Below, one piece after another: positions 24,668-32,268 of a DNA stretch of 36,615 nucleotides. Source of the DNA: RGIG4140 sp045635565 (lineage in GTDB: Bacteria > Pseudomonadota > Alphaproteobacteria > CAAHEQ01 > UBA3637); the NCBI GenBank assembly GCA_045635565.1, contig JAZTVX010000024.1:1-36615 (forward strand). Reading direction: 5' to 3'. A program made the position numbers and the translations under genes. The notes under the pieces were generated by a model. The model was not told the DNA's origin. It saw nothing but the letters and a program-made list of their open reading frames with translations, and did not search any database. How positions within the stretch are numbered: position 1 is the stretch's first letter; the number at the start of each line of letters is the position of its first letter.

Positions 24668-25156
24668 ATGAATGATACAACCATTAAAAATGGCACAATT
24701 GCAACTAATCGAAAAGCTCGTTTTAATTATGAAATTATTGAAACCTATGAAACAGGGATTGTTTTAACAGGGGCAGAGGTTAAGTCTTTGCGTGCCGGTC
24801 ATGCTACCATCAATGAAAGTTATGCGACGATTCAAGAAGGTGAATTATATCTAATCAACGCCCATATCACAGAATATGGTGCAGCCAAAGGTGGATTTGT
24901 CAAACAGATTGCGTCACGACCACGAAAATTATTGGTTCATCGCAGAGAATTGAATAAACTAATGGGAGCAACGGAACAAAAAGGAAAAACACTTGTTCCG
25001 CTAGACTTGTATTTTAATCCGAGAGGTAAGGTCAAAGTACGTATTGCGTTAGCAACCGGTAAAAATACGGTTGATAAGCGTGAAGATATTAAGAAACGTG
25101 ATTGGAACCGTGAAAAACAACGTATTTTGGCTCATTACAACAGCGGCAGGAAATAA
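24668..25156 (+). CDS. smpB: SsrA-binding protein SmpB
   Basis: Binds tmRNA and brings it to stalled ribosomes in trans-translation. The family blocks are all there: ATNRKARFNYEIIETYETGIVLTG (early beta-strands), EVKSLRAGHATINESYA, PRKLLVHRREL, LDLYFNPRGKVKVRIALATGK and the basic tail DKREDIKKRDWNREKQR that enters the decoding site. The length is 162. I chose the ATG at 24668 because AAAGG is 7 bases upstream; the ATG at 24662 is too close. The tmRNA gene itself is not in the window. Confidence 0.97.
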   Translation: MNDTTIKNGTIATNRKARFNYEIIETYETGIVLTGAEVKSLRAGHATINESYATIQEGELYLINAHITEYGAAKGGFVKQIASRPRKLLVHRRELNKLMGATEQKGKTLVPLDLYFNPRGKVKVRIALATGKNTVDKREDIKKRDWNREKQRILAHYNSGRK

Positions 25157-25278
25157 GATGTTTCTTTATGCCAAAAATACACGTTTTTTCAAGATAATTT
25201 AAAATAAAATTCTTGATTTTTCAAAATAAATAAAGTAGGTTAATTCCTGTTATATATTTTTTTATGAGGAGATTTATT

Positions 25279-27045
25279 ATGCATCAATATCGTACACATA
25301 CTTGCGGTTCTTTGCGTGCAAGTGATGAAGGTCAAATTGTTCGTTTATCCGGTTGGGTTCATCGGAAACGGGATCATGGTAATTTATTATTTATTGATTT
25401 GCGTGATAATTACGGTATTACACAATGCGTGTTAGATACATCAAGTCCTCATTTCGCTACATTGGAAAAGGTTCGTCCGGAATCGGTTGTTCGTATTGAT
25501 GGAAATGTTATTTTACGTGTCCCAGAGACGGTTAATGCCAAAATGCCGACAGGTGAAATTGAAATTCAGGTTTCTGACGTTACTGTTTTATCACAGGCAG
25601 AAGTTTTGCCGATACAAGTTGTTGCTGATACGGAAGATTTATCCGAAGAACAACGTTTAACATATCGTTTTTTAGATTTGCGTCGTGAAAAGCCACACGC
25701 TAATATTTTATTGCGTAATAATTTTATCCGTTCGCTACGTCAACGTATGTGGGCTGCCGGTTTCAATGAATTTCAAACACCGATTTTAACATCATCTTCA
25801 CCGGAAGGGGCTCGAGACTTCCTTGTTCCGTCACGATTGCATGCCGGTAAGTTTTATGCTTTGCCACAGGCTCCACAACAATTCAAACAATTGTTAATGG
25901 TTTCCGGTTTTGACAGATATTTTCAAATTGCCCCATGTTTCCGAGATGAAGATGCTCGGGCTGATCGTTCCCCGGGGGAATTTTATCAATTAGATATTGA
26001 AATGTCTTTTGTAACACAAGATGAAATTTTTGCAACTGTTGAACCGATTATTCATGATTCTTTTGTTGAATTTGCTCCTAATGCTGTCATTTCTCCAGCA
26101 CCATTTGTTCATATTCCTTATAAAACATCAATGGTTAAATATGGAACAGATAAGCCGGATTTGAGAAACCCTCTTGAAATTGTTGATGTTTCTGAAATTT
26201 TTGATGGTTCTTCGTTCGGTTTGTTTGCTAATCAGGTTGCTCAAGGTGGATTTGTGCGTGCTATTAAAACGACAGGTACGGCTTCAAAACCACGTAGTTG
26301 GTTTGACAAAATGAATGCGTTTGCTGTTGAATCTGGTTTCGGTGGTTTGGGTTATATTACGTTTGCATCAGAAGGTAACAAAGGACCAATTGCTAAAAAT
26401 TTAGATGCCGAACGCATTGCCCGTTTATCTGAAACACTTAATGCACAAGTTGGTGACAGTGTTTTCTTTGTATGTGGTAAAGGCGATAAAACAGCTAAAT
26501 TTGCCGGACAGGTTCGAACATTGTTAGGTAACGAACTTGGCTTAATTGATAAAAATAAATTCTGTTTCTGCTGGATTACGGATTTCCCGTTCTATGAACA
26601 AAATGAAGATACCGGTGAAATTGAATTTTCACATAATCCGTTTTCTATGCCGCAAGGTGAAATGGAAGCCTTGCTGAACAAAAATCCGTTGGATATTTAC
26701 GCTTATCAATTTGATATGGTTTGTAACGGGTATGAAATTTTATCCGGTGCCATTCGTAACCATCGACCGGATATCATGTATAAAGCGTTTGAAATTGCCG
26801 GTTATGGTCCGGAAGTTGTTGAACAAAAATTTGCCGGTATGTTGAACGCATTTAAGTTTGGTGCTCCTCCTCACGGCGGTTGTGCATTTGGTATTGACCG
26901 TTTGGTTATGTTATTGACGGATGAAGATTATATTCGGGAAGTTATTGCATTCCCATTGACTCAGCAAGGTCTTGACTTATTGATGAAAGCACCGTCAGAA
27001 GTAACAGAAAAACAATTGCGTGAATTACATATTAAATTACGTTAG
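25279..27045 (+). CDS. aspS: Aspartyl-tRNA synthetase, probably non-discriminating
   Basis: Charges tRNA-Asp, and possibly tRNA-Asn, with aspartate. It has the N-terminal OB fold (LSGWVHRKRDHGNLLFIDLRD), a class II core with the flipping-loop SSPEGARDFLVPSR, motif 2 FRDEDARADRSPGEFYQLDIEMSF, the bacterial GAD insertion (about residues 280-420) and motif 3 GCAFGIDRLVMLLT. The length is 588. H33 stands where discriminating enzymes such as the E. coli one have leucine; histidine there is typical of non-discriminating AspRS, which needs GatCAB to finish Asn-tRNA. The ATG at 25279 follows GAGGAG by 7 bases; an earlier ATG at 25264 lies within that site's leader. Two terminators follow. Confidence 0.96.
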   Translation: MHQYRTHTCGSLRASDEGQIVRLSGWVHRKRDHGNLLFIDLRDNYGITQCVLDTSSPHFATLEKVRPESVVRIDGNVILRVPETVNAKMPTGEIEIQVSDVTVLSQAEVLPIQVVADTEDLSEEQRLTYRFLDLRREKPHANILLRNNFIRSLRQRMWAAGFNEFQTPILTSSSPEGARDFLVPSRLHAGKFYALPQAPQQFKQLLMVSGFDRYFQIAPCFRDEDARADRSPGEFYQLDIEMSFVTQDEIFATVEPIIHDSFVEFAPNAVISPAPFVHIPYKTSMVKYGTDKPDLRNPLEIVDVSEIFDGSSFGLFANQVAQGGFVRAIKTTGTASKPRSWFDKMNAFAVESGFGGLGYITFASEGNKGPIAKNLDAERIARLSETLNAQVGDSVFFVCGKGDKTAKFAGQVRTLLGNELGLIDKNKFCFCWITDFPFYEQNEDTGEIEFSHNPFSMPQGEMEALLNKNPLDIYAYQFDMVCNGYEILSGAIRNHRPDIMYKAFEIAGYGPEVVEQKFAGMLNAFKFGAPPHGGCAFGIDRLVMLLTDEDYIREVIAFPLTQQGLDLLMKAPSEVTEKQLRELHIKLR

Positions 27046-27055
27046 TTTGAAATAG

Positions 27056-27083
27056 AAATGCCCCTTTAACGGGGCATTTTTTG
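27056..27083 (+). terminator. Rho-independent terminator of aspS
   Basis: AAATGCCCC (27056-27064), a 6-base loop, GGGGCATTT (27071-27079) and a T-run, 10 bases after the aspS stop. Confidence 0.93.
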
Positions 27084-27100
27084 TTTGTATGCTTTATTAA

Positions 27101-27130
27101 AAAAACGTTCTGTGGAAACAGAACGTTTTT
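27101..27130. terminator. Second hairpin, likely tandem or bidirectional terminator
   Basis: A perfect 13-bp stem (AAAAACGTTCTGT at 27101-27113, ACAGAACGTTTTT at 27118-27130) with a GGAA tetraloop. Both arms end in A/T runs, so it could stop transcription from either side. It backs up the aspS terminator 17 bases earlier. Confidence 0.75.
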
Positions 27131-27175
27131 ATCATTTTTTCTTTAATACTTATGTATTGAAAATAAATGATTTTA

Positions 27176-27204
27176 TTGACAATAGTCTTTTGTATTCCTA
27201 TGTC
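27176..27204 (+). promoter_or_regulatory. Probable promoter of the adaptor gene
   Basis: TTGACA (27176-27181), a 17-base spacer and TATGTC (27199-27204), 29 bases before the adaptor ATG. Confidence 0.55.
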
Positions 27205-27233
27205 AAAAACGAGGCTGATTAGAGGAAAGAAAA

Positions 27234-28373
27234 ATGAATTTTGATTTTATTTTGTTAATTGTTGTCAGTATTAGCATGACCTTTATTTTATATAAAATGA
27301 TGATAAAGGTTTATATTGTAACGAAAATACGTCAGGCATCCAATATTGAAACATATATTTTGCGTCCCGAAAATGTCGTAATCAAACATCAATATACCTC
27401 TTTAAAAACATCAATGCAATCTGTTAATATTTTGCCTCACATTAACGGTTTTATTGAAAAGGTATTTGTTCGACAGGGGCAACATGTCAAAACAGGTGAA
27501 TTACTGTTTACCATTCAACAACGTCAATATTTAGTTCAAAAAGAAATTGCTCAATCTCATTTAAAACAGGCTCAGTCACTTCTCAATCAGGCTCAACAAT
27601 ATCTGAATAAATTAGAAACACAAAAAGACGTCTCTCAGTCAGAGCTAAATCGAGCAGAACAATCTTTTTTGACGGCTCAATCTAATTTAATGAAGGCAGA
27701 ACATGAGTTTAAAATAGCCGATACAAATTACGCCTACACATTTATTTGTGCTCCAATAGAGGGTGTTGTACAACAATTAAATGTTTTGAAGGGTAATTAT
27801 GTTTCACCAGCAGGTAAAGTTTTAGCAAAAATCATCAATGCTGTTAAAACAAATATTGTTATTCAAATGACTAAAAATCAATATCTTCAATATGTTAAAA
27901 ACAAAGAAGTGGATACTGTTTTTAAAATTCAATTGTTTAACAATACAGCCTTTACACAAAGTGGTGTTTTAAAGAAGGTTGAAGAAGAAGGTTTTTCTCA
28001 AGAAAATATGGTGAATTTGTATCTTGATTTTCCTCATTTTTTTAATCATAGTTCGACACTTGACAGCGTATATGTTTCAATGGAATGTAAACAGAAAAAT
28101 GTTTTATTGGTTGATGAAAATGTGATTTATCACTCCGGTAAACGTTCTTATGTTTATTTGGCTTTTCAAGGAAAGATTAAGCGACGAGCCATTCTTATCG
28201 GTGAAAAAATAGGGCATCGTTATATTGTTAAAAAAGGTCTTAATCCAAATGATGAATTGATTACAACGGTCATTAAACCAATACAAATCGGTTATCGTAT
28301 TGTTTCGCATATTCGGCGGATTTATCTGAATAAAATTGTTTTAGAAAGGAAAATAAAAGGGTTAAAAGCATGA
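27234..28373 (+). CDS. HlyD/RND-type periplasmic adaptor (membrane fusion) protein
   Basis: A 379-residue inner-membrane-anchored adaptor. One N-terminal membrane helix (about residues 5-21) lacks a cleavage site or lipobox, so the protein should remain anchored with its body in the periplasm. The lipoyl half-motifs are clear: ILPHINGFIEKVFVRQGQHVKTGELLF (about 63-90) and ICAPIEGVVQQLNVLKGNYVSP (about 168-190), separated by a coiled-coil hairpin rich in Q, L and E. Beta-barrel and membrane-proximal parts follow (VLLVDENVIYHSGKRSYVYL, the usual P-x-x-A position being D-x-N). Such proteins connect an inner-membrane pump to an outer-membrane channel, but no pump or TolC gene is nearby. A 4-base overlap ties it to the following unknown gene. 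Confidence 0.85.
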   Translation: MNFDFILLIVVSISMTFILYKMMIKVYIVTKIRQASNIETYILRPENVVIKHQYTSLKTSMQSVNILPHINGFIEKVFVRQGQHVKTGELLFTIQQRQYLVQKEIAQSHLKQAQSLLNQAQQYLNKLETQKDVSQSELNRAEQSFLTAQSNLMKAEHEFKIADTNYAYTFICAPIEGVVQQLNVLKGNYVSPAGKVLAKIINAVKTNIVIQMTKNQYLQYVKNKEVDTVFKIQLFNNTAFTQSGVLKKVEEEGFSQENMVNLYLDFPHFFNHSSTLDSVYVSMECKQKNVLLVDENVIYHSGKRSYVYLAFQGKIKRRAILIGEKIGHRYIVKKGLNPNDELITTVIKPIQIGYRIVSHIRRIYLNKIVLERKIKGLKA

Positions 28374-28873
28374 AAGGATTTGTTTATACAATGGTATTGA
28401 GTATGCTGTTGTTTTTATTGTTACTCTCTTTTGATGAAAAACGTTACCAAAATGACCCGAGTGAATCGGATTTAATTGCGACAACATTTGAACAAAATTT
28501 AACACAAAATCGACCTGATAATATTGAAACACCCATACAAATGAATGAACAAGAGCAGATACAAGAAGCACAACAATTTCACACGACAGTATGGGGATTA
28601 TTTATTTCAACGATACAATCCGGTATTGAATGGATTAAACAAAAGATTTTAAAGGTATACAATCAAATTATTCAATATGCAAAACAGTCAGCTTATCAAA
28701 TTGGTTGTGATATTGCCGAATTAATTTATCCGACACGCAAAAAGAATGTTCAAAAGAACGACATGGTTGTTGTACAATTAGCAGAAACAAAACACAATCC
28801 TCACATCAGTTCGGATAAAAAAGATACGAAAGAACATTATATCATTCCTTCAAATATCGTGCAAAATCGATAA
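28370..28873 (+). CDS. Unknown protein with N-terminal membrane segment, coupled to the adaptor
   Basis: A 167-residue protein I do not recognise. Residues 5-20 (VYTMVLSMLLFLLLLS) form a membrane anchor or uncleaved signal without a good cleavage site. The rest is hydrophilic: a Q/E/N-rich region (about 30-67), a predicted amphipathic helix around WGLFISTIQSGIEWIKQKIL (about 74-93) and a basic tail. A single cysteine (in QIGCDIAEL) is not in a lipobox position. It overlaps the adaptor gene by ATGA, which argues for a joint function, for example at the same membrane complex. This is inference from position only. Confidence 0.65.
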   Translation: MKGFVYTMVLSMLLFLLLLSFDEKRYQNDPSESDLIATTFEQNLTQNRPDNIETPIQMNEQEQIQEAQQFHTTVWGLFISTIQSGIEWIKQKILKVYNQIIQYAKQSAYQIGCDIAELIYPTRKKNVQKNDMVVVQLAETKHNPHISSDKKDTKEHYIIPSNIVQNR

Positions 28874-28880
28874 AAAAAAC

Positions 28881-28909
28881 TGGTAATCATATTTTATTTT
28901 TGATATACT
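28881..28909 (+). promoter_or_regulatory. Probable promoter of the phosphorelay genes
   Basis: An extended -10 TGATATACT (core TATACT 28904-28909) with a weak -35 TGGTAA (28881-28886) at 17 bases. It lies 21 bases before the HPt gene start, which has AGGGAG at 9 bases. Confidence 0.5.
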
Positions 28910-28930
28910 CTGAACAGGGAGTGTTTAATA

Positions 28931-29380
28931 ATGACAGAAAATCAGGACATACCGGATATTTTTAAAAATGTTTTTCATGCAGAAGATGAAGAATCGAAAC
29001 GTCTTGAAACACAGGCTCAACAGGTTATCCAATCTCTGTCAGAAACGTACATTCAAAATGTTCATGTTCAACTTTCTGATTTAGAAAGATATATAGCCCA
29101 AATTCGTCAAATGAATTCGTTGTCCCACTCGGAAATACAAGAAAATATTTTTCGGATTGCTCACAATATAAAAGGGCAGGGAACTACATTCGGATATCCG
29201 TTACTAACGGCACTTGGAACACATATTTGTGATTTAACACGCCATGTGAAGATATGGAGCCGTTCATTGATTGATATAATTGAAAGAGATGTTTTTGACA
29301 TGAAGACAGTTATTCAATTTCCGGCAAATACACACAATAATATTTTAACACAAATTGAACGACGATTAGGTGAAAAATAG
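28931..29380 (+). CDS. HPt-domain phosphotransfer protein
   Basis: A 149-residue cytosolic protein with one histidine phosphotransfer domain. The motif IAHNIKGQGTTFGY carries the phosphoryl-accepting histidine (H78) with the usual H-x-x-KG-x-G context, and the helix before it (LERYIAQIRQM) and after it (LLTALGTHICDLTRH) complete the four-helix bundle. No receiver or kinase domain is attached. It stands 8 bases before an OmpR-type regulator gene and two genes before a kinase, so it probably shuttles phosphate in their pathway or from another hybrid kinase. The kinase here has no receiver domain that would need an HPt, so its donor is uncertain. Confidence 0.85.
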   Translation: MTENQDIPDIFKNVFHAEDEESKRLETQAQQVIQSLSETYIQNVHVQLSDLERYIAQIRQMNSLSHSEIQENIFRIAHNIKGQGTTFGYPLLTALGTHICDLTRHVKIWSRSLIDIIERDVFDMKTVIQFPANTHNNILTQIERRLGEK

Positions 29381-29388
29381 GGTGTTAC

Positions 29389-30066
29389 ATGGATATGAAA
29401 TATCATTTATTAGTTATTGATGATGATAACAGACTAAGACGTTTATTAAATAAATATTTGTCGGAGAACGGTTTTCAAATTTCTCAAGCAGCCAATGCCC
29501 AAGAAACGAAACAATTACTTCAATTGTTTCAATTTTCATTGTTAATTATGGATGTTATGATGCCTGGTCAAAATGGGCAAGAATTAACAAAAGAGTTGCG
29601 ACAAAATGGTTTTGACGTGCCGATATTGATGTTGACGGCTATGGGAGACATTGACAATCGTATATCCGGTTTGGAAGCAGGAGCAGATGATTATTTAGCC
29701 AAGCCATTTGAACCAAAAGAATTATTGTTGCGGATACACAATATTCTGAAACGACAACGTATTGAAGAAATTCCGAGTGAACTTTACTTCGGTGATTGTT
29801 GTTACAATCCTAAAAATTCTCAATTAACAATGAATGGCGAACCGGTTGTTTTAACAAGTGCCGAGCAGGATTTATTAAAAGTCATGGTTCAAAAAGCAGG
29901 ACAAACAGTTACACGAGAAGAATTGGCTTCGCTCGTCGGAACGGATAATGAACGGGCTGTGGATGTGCAGATTACACGACTACGCAAAAAAATAGAAACG
30001 GATATTAAAAAGCCTCTTTGCATTCAAACCGTTCGAGGACAGGGATACGTATTGGTACTTAAATAA
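29389..30066 (+). CDS. OmpR-family response regulator
   Basis: A 225-residue DNA-binding regulator. Receiver domain (1-120): acidic cluster DDD (11-13), phosphoacceptor D55 in LIMDVMMPG, T83 and K105 (LAKPF). Winged-helix domain (130-225): LTSAEQDLLKVMVQKAGQTVTREEL, then VDVQITRLRKKIE and VRGQGYVLV. The start could be the ATG at 29389 or at 29395; the AGGGTG site does not decide between them. It is the middle gene of an HPt-regulator-kinase set, with TAATG overlap to the kinase. Target genes are unknown. Confidence 0.94.
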   Translation: MDMKYHLLVIDDDNRLRRLLNKYLSENGFQISQAANAQETKQLLQLFQFSLLIMDVMMPGQNGQELTKELRQNGFDVPILMLTAMGDIDNRISGLEAGADDYLAKPFEPKELLLRIHNILKRQRIEEIPSELYFGDCCYNPKNSQLTMNGEPVVLTSAEQDLLKVMVQKAGQTVTREELASLVGTDNERAVDVQITRLRKKIETDIKKPLCIQTVRGQGYVLVLK

Positions 30067-31493
30067 TGAATAACACATCAGCACAATCGAGTAAACAAAC
30101 GATAAAAGTCCTATTTCAAAATTACTGTTGGAAGTATGTGAAACGGATATTGAGTTGGTTTCATCATTTACTGAAATTGATCAAGTTAAAGATATTACCA
30201 CAAGGACTCTTGTATCGTTTTATTCTAATTATTTTATTGCCCTTGATTTTGTTGCAAACAATGCTGTTTATCTTTTTTTATGACAGACATTGGGGGACTG
30301 TCAGTAAACGATTGGCTTTAGATATTGCCGGTGAAATACAAACCGTTGCTGATTACATTGTGACGCAGAATCCGTCAATGGACAATATTGATGCTTTTTT
30401 GTCACATGTGGAAGACAATTTAGGGTTAGAAATGATATTTCAACCGAATACATATTTATATAATCATCACGTGTCTCAACAAGGGGCAACATTCCATTTG
30501 GGATATGCGTTATCAGCATTGAAGTATCCGGTTGATATGAGTGAACTGCATAACCAATTTCAACGGGTTTCTGTGCAATTACCATCAGGTGTTTTAACGA
30601 CAATTGTCCCTAGAAAACGTTTTTTCAGTTCAACTGTTCACGTGTTTGTTGTTTGGACGATAGGTTCATCCGTTCTATTGTTTTTGATAGCCTTTTTATT
30701 TATGAAAAATCAAATCAGATCGATTGAACGGCTTTCGCATGCATCAGAATTGTTTGGTACGGGGCATGATGTTCAATTTAAACCGGGAGGAGCAACGGAA
30801 GTTCGTCAAGCAGGTTATTCATTTGTTTTAATGAAAAATCGCATTCAAAAATATTTAGTTGAACGCACAACAATGCTTGCTGGTGTTTCGCATGATTTGA
30901 GAACCCCTTTAACACGTATGAAGTTACAATTATCCATGATGCCTCAAGATGATACAACTAATGATTTATTATCTGATGTCTCGGAAATGGAACAAATGCT
31001 CAATGGGTATCTAGCCTTTGCCCGTGGGGAAGGGAAAGAAACGCCTCAACCGATTCGCTTGGACAAATTGATTTTACAATTGGTTGAAAAGCAGAAGAAG
31101 TCAGGTCAAAAATTAACTTGTCATATTGAAGAAGGTATAACCATATCTGGTCGATATAATGATATATCCCGAGCCATTTGCAATATTTTAACCAATGCTC
31201 ATCGGTATGCACAAAGAACACGTATCAATTTGGGATTGAGAAATCAAATGGCAACCATAACGGTTGATGATAATGGTCCCGGTATTCCTCTGGCAAAGCG
31301 AAGTGATGTTTTTAAAGCATTTTACAGATTAGATGCTTCTCGTAATCCTCAAACCGGAGGGGTTGGTCTGGGAATGACTATTACACGGGATATTATCTTA
31401 TCACATGGTGGTGATGTTATTTTAGATGAAAGTCCGATGAATGGTCTGCGTGTTGTTATTTCATTGCCGATTATGCAAGATATTACAAAATAA
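30066..31493 (+). CDS. EnvZ-like sensor histidine kinase
   Basis: A 475-residue membrane kinase. Two membrane segments (about residues 50-72 and 193-213) enclose a periplasmic sensor of about 120 residues. A HAMP linker follows (about 213-265), then the DHp helix with the phosphorylated histidine H276 in LAGVSHDLRTPLTRMK, the N-box (ILTNAHRYA), G1 (VDDNGPGIP) and G2 (GGVGLGMTI). An unusual N-terminal cytosolic stretch of about 48 residues, rich in basic and aromatic residues, precedes the first helix. The start overlaps the regulator's stop by one base, so the pair is co-translated and cognate. The stimulus is unknown. Confidence 0.94.
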   Translation: MNNTSAQSSKQTIKVLFQNYCWKYVKRILSWFHHLLKLIKLKILPQGLLYRFILIILLPLILLQTMLFIFFYDRHWGTVSKRLALDIAGEIQTVADYIVTQNPSMDNIDAFLSHVEDNLGLEMIFQPNTYLYNHHVSQQGATFHLGYALSALKYPVDMSELHNQFQRVSVQLPSGVLTTIVPRKRFFSSTVHVFVVWTIGSSVLLFLIAFLFMKNQIRSIERLSHASELFGTGHDVQFKPGGATEVRQAGYSFVLMKNRIQKYLVERTTMLAGVSHDLRTPLTRMKLQLSMMPQDDTTNDLLSDVSEMEQMLNGYLAFARGEGKETPQPIRLDKLILQLVEKQKKSGQKLTCHIEEGITISGRYNDISRAICNILTNAHRYAQRTRINLGLRNQMATITVDDNGPGIPLAKRSDVFKAFYRLDASRNPQTGGVGLGMTITRDIILSHGGDVILDESPMNGLRVVISLPIMQDITK

Positions 31494-31521
31494 CGCTTTC
31501 AAATGTACTGTTTAAATAATA

Positions 31522-31563
31522 CCCGACCGTGTTCATTTGGAATCATTCGGTCGGGCGTTGTTT
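31522..31563. terminator. Probable bidirectional terminator
   Basis: CCCGACCG (31522-31529) pairs with CGGTCGGG (31548-31555) around an 18-base loop, followed by a T-rich run broken by G. It lies between the convergent kinase and Hsp20 genes and can fold from both strands. Confidence 0.7.
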
Positions 31564-31601
31564 TGGATGAAACTACTTTAATTAAAAATACAATCAATTG
31601 A

Positions 31602-32105
31602 TTATTTTGCTTGGACAGGTATTTTTTTGATTTTTTTTGTAGCGGCTTCTGTTTTTGGAATATGAATCAACAAAACACCATTTTCAAAATCAGCAGATGT
31701 TTGTTCATAATTTAAGTCTTGGGGTAAAGGAATGGTTCTTTGGATCATTCCATATGAGCGTTCTGAAAAGTACATGCCGTTTTCTTCATCATTTTCTTCG
31801 ACTTGATGACTTTTTTCACCACTAATAGTTAAATAACCATCTTGTGAAACATTAACTTGAATATTTTCGGGATTCATACCGGGTAGTTCTGCCGATACGT
31901 TAATCATTTTTGCTGTTTCTGATACTTCAATATTTGGTTCTAGTAGTTGATTGTTTGAACTGTTCCAAGGAGCAAAGGCATGGTTAAAGAATTTATCTAA
32001 CGGATATTCCCGTGCTTGTGATTTTTGACAGTTTTGACTGTTGCAATTTTTCATTTGTTGTTGAGCGGGTTTGTTTTTTTTAAATTGAGTAATTTTTTTT
32101 GACAT
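31602..32105 (-). CDS. Hsp20/alpha-crystallin small heat-shock protein
   Basis: A 167-residue ATP-independent chaperone. The alpha-crystallin domain spans about residues 55-150: NIEVSETAKMINVSAELPGMNPENIQV, LTISGEKSHQ, the Y-x-ER-SYG-x-IQRTIPLP block and the conserved GVLLIHIPK. The N-terminal arm is short and basic and has two cysteines; the C-terminal tail has IKKIPV in the place of the I-x-I/V motif used for oligomer contacts. I chose the ATG at 32105 because AAAGGAAA lies just upstream. No heat-shock operator such as a CIRCE repeat is visible before it. Confidence 0.93.
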   Translation of the reverse strand: MSKKITQFKKNKPAQQQMKNCNSQNCQKSQAREYPLDKFFNHAFAPWNSSNNQLLEPNIEVSETAKMINVSAELPGMNPENIQVNVSQDGYLTISGEKSHQVEENDEENGMYFSERSYGMIQRTIPLPQDLNYEQTSADFENGVLLIHIPKTEAATKKIKKIPVQAK

Positions 32106-32221
32106 TTGTTTCCTTTCAAAAATAATTAAAGACAATATTTATTTAGAAAAAAAATATCTGATATCAAGTCAAAATCGACCTATGGTTGTATAGTCATATG
32201 TTTTATTGGAAAATAATTTAT

Positions 32222-32249
32222 AAAAAAATCCCCCGCACGGGGCGGGGGA
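32222..32249 (-). terminator. Rho-independent terminator of ppdK
   Basis: On the minus strand, TCCCCCGC (32242-32249) pairs with GCGGGGGA (32229-32236) around a 5-base loop and is followed by seven Ts (32222-32228). It lies 19 bases after the ppdK stop. Confidence 0.92.
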
Positions 32250-32268
32250 CTTCGTTGTTCGTTCTCAA

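Noticed and set aside
25157..25278. tmRNA gene next to smpB
   Set aside because: The gap holds only 122 AT-rich bases without a tRNA-like end or a tag-coding frame.
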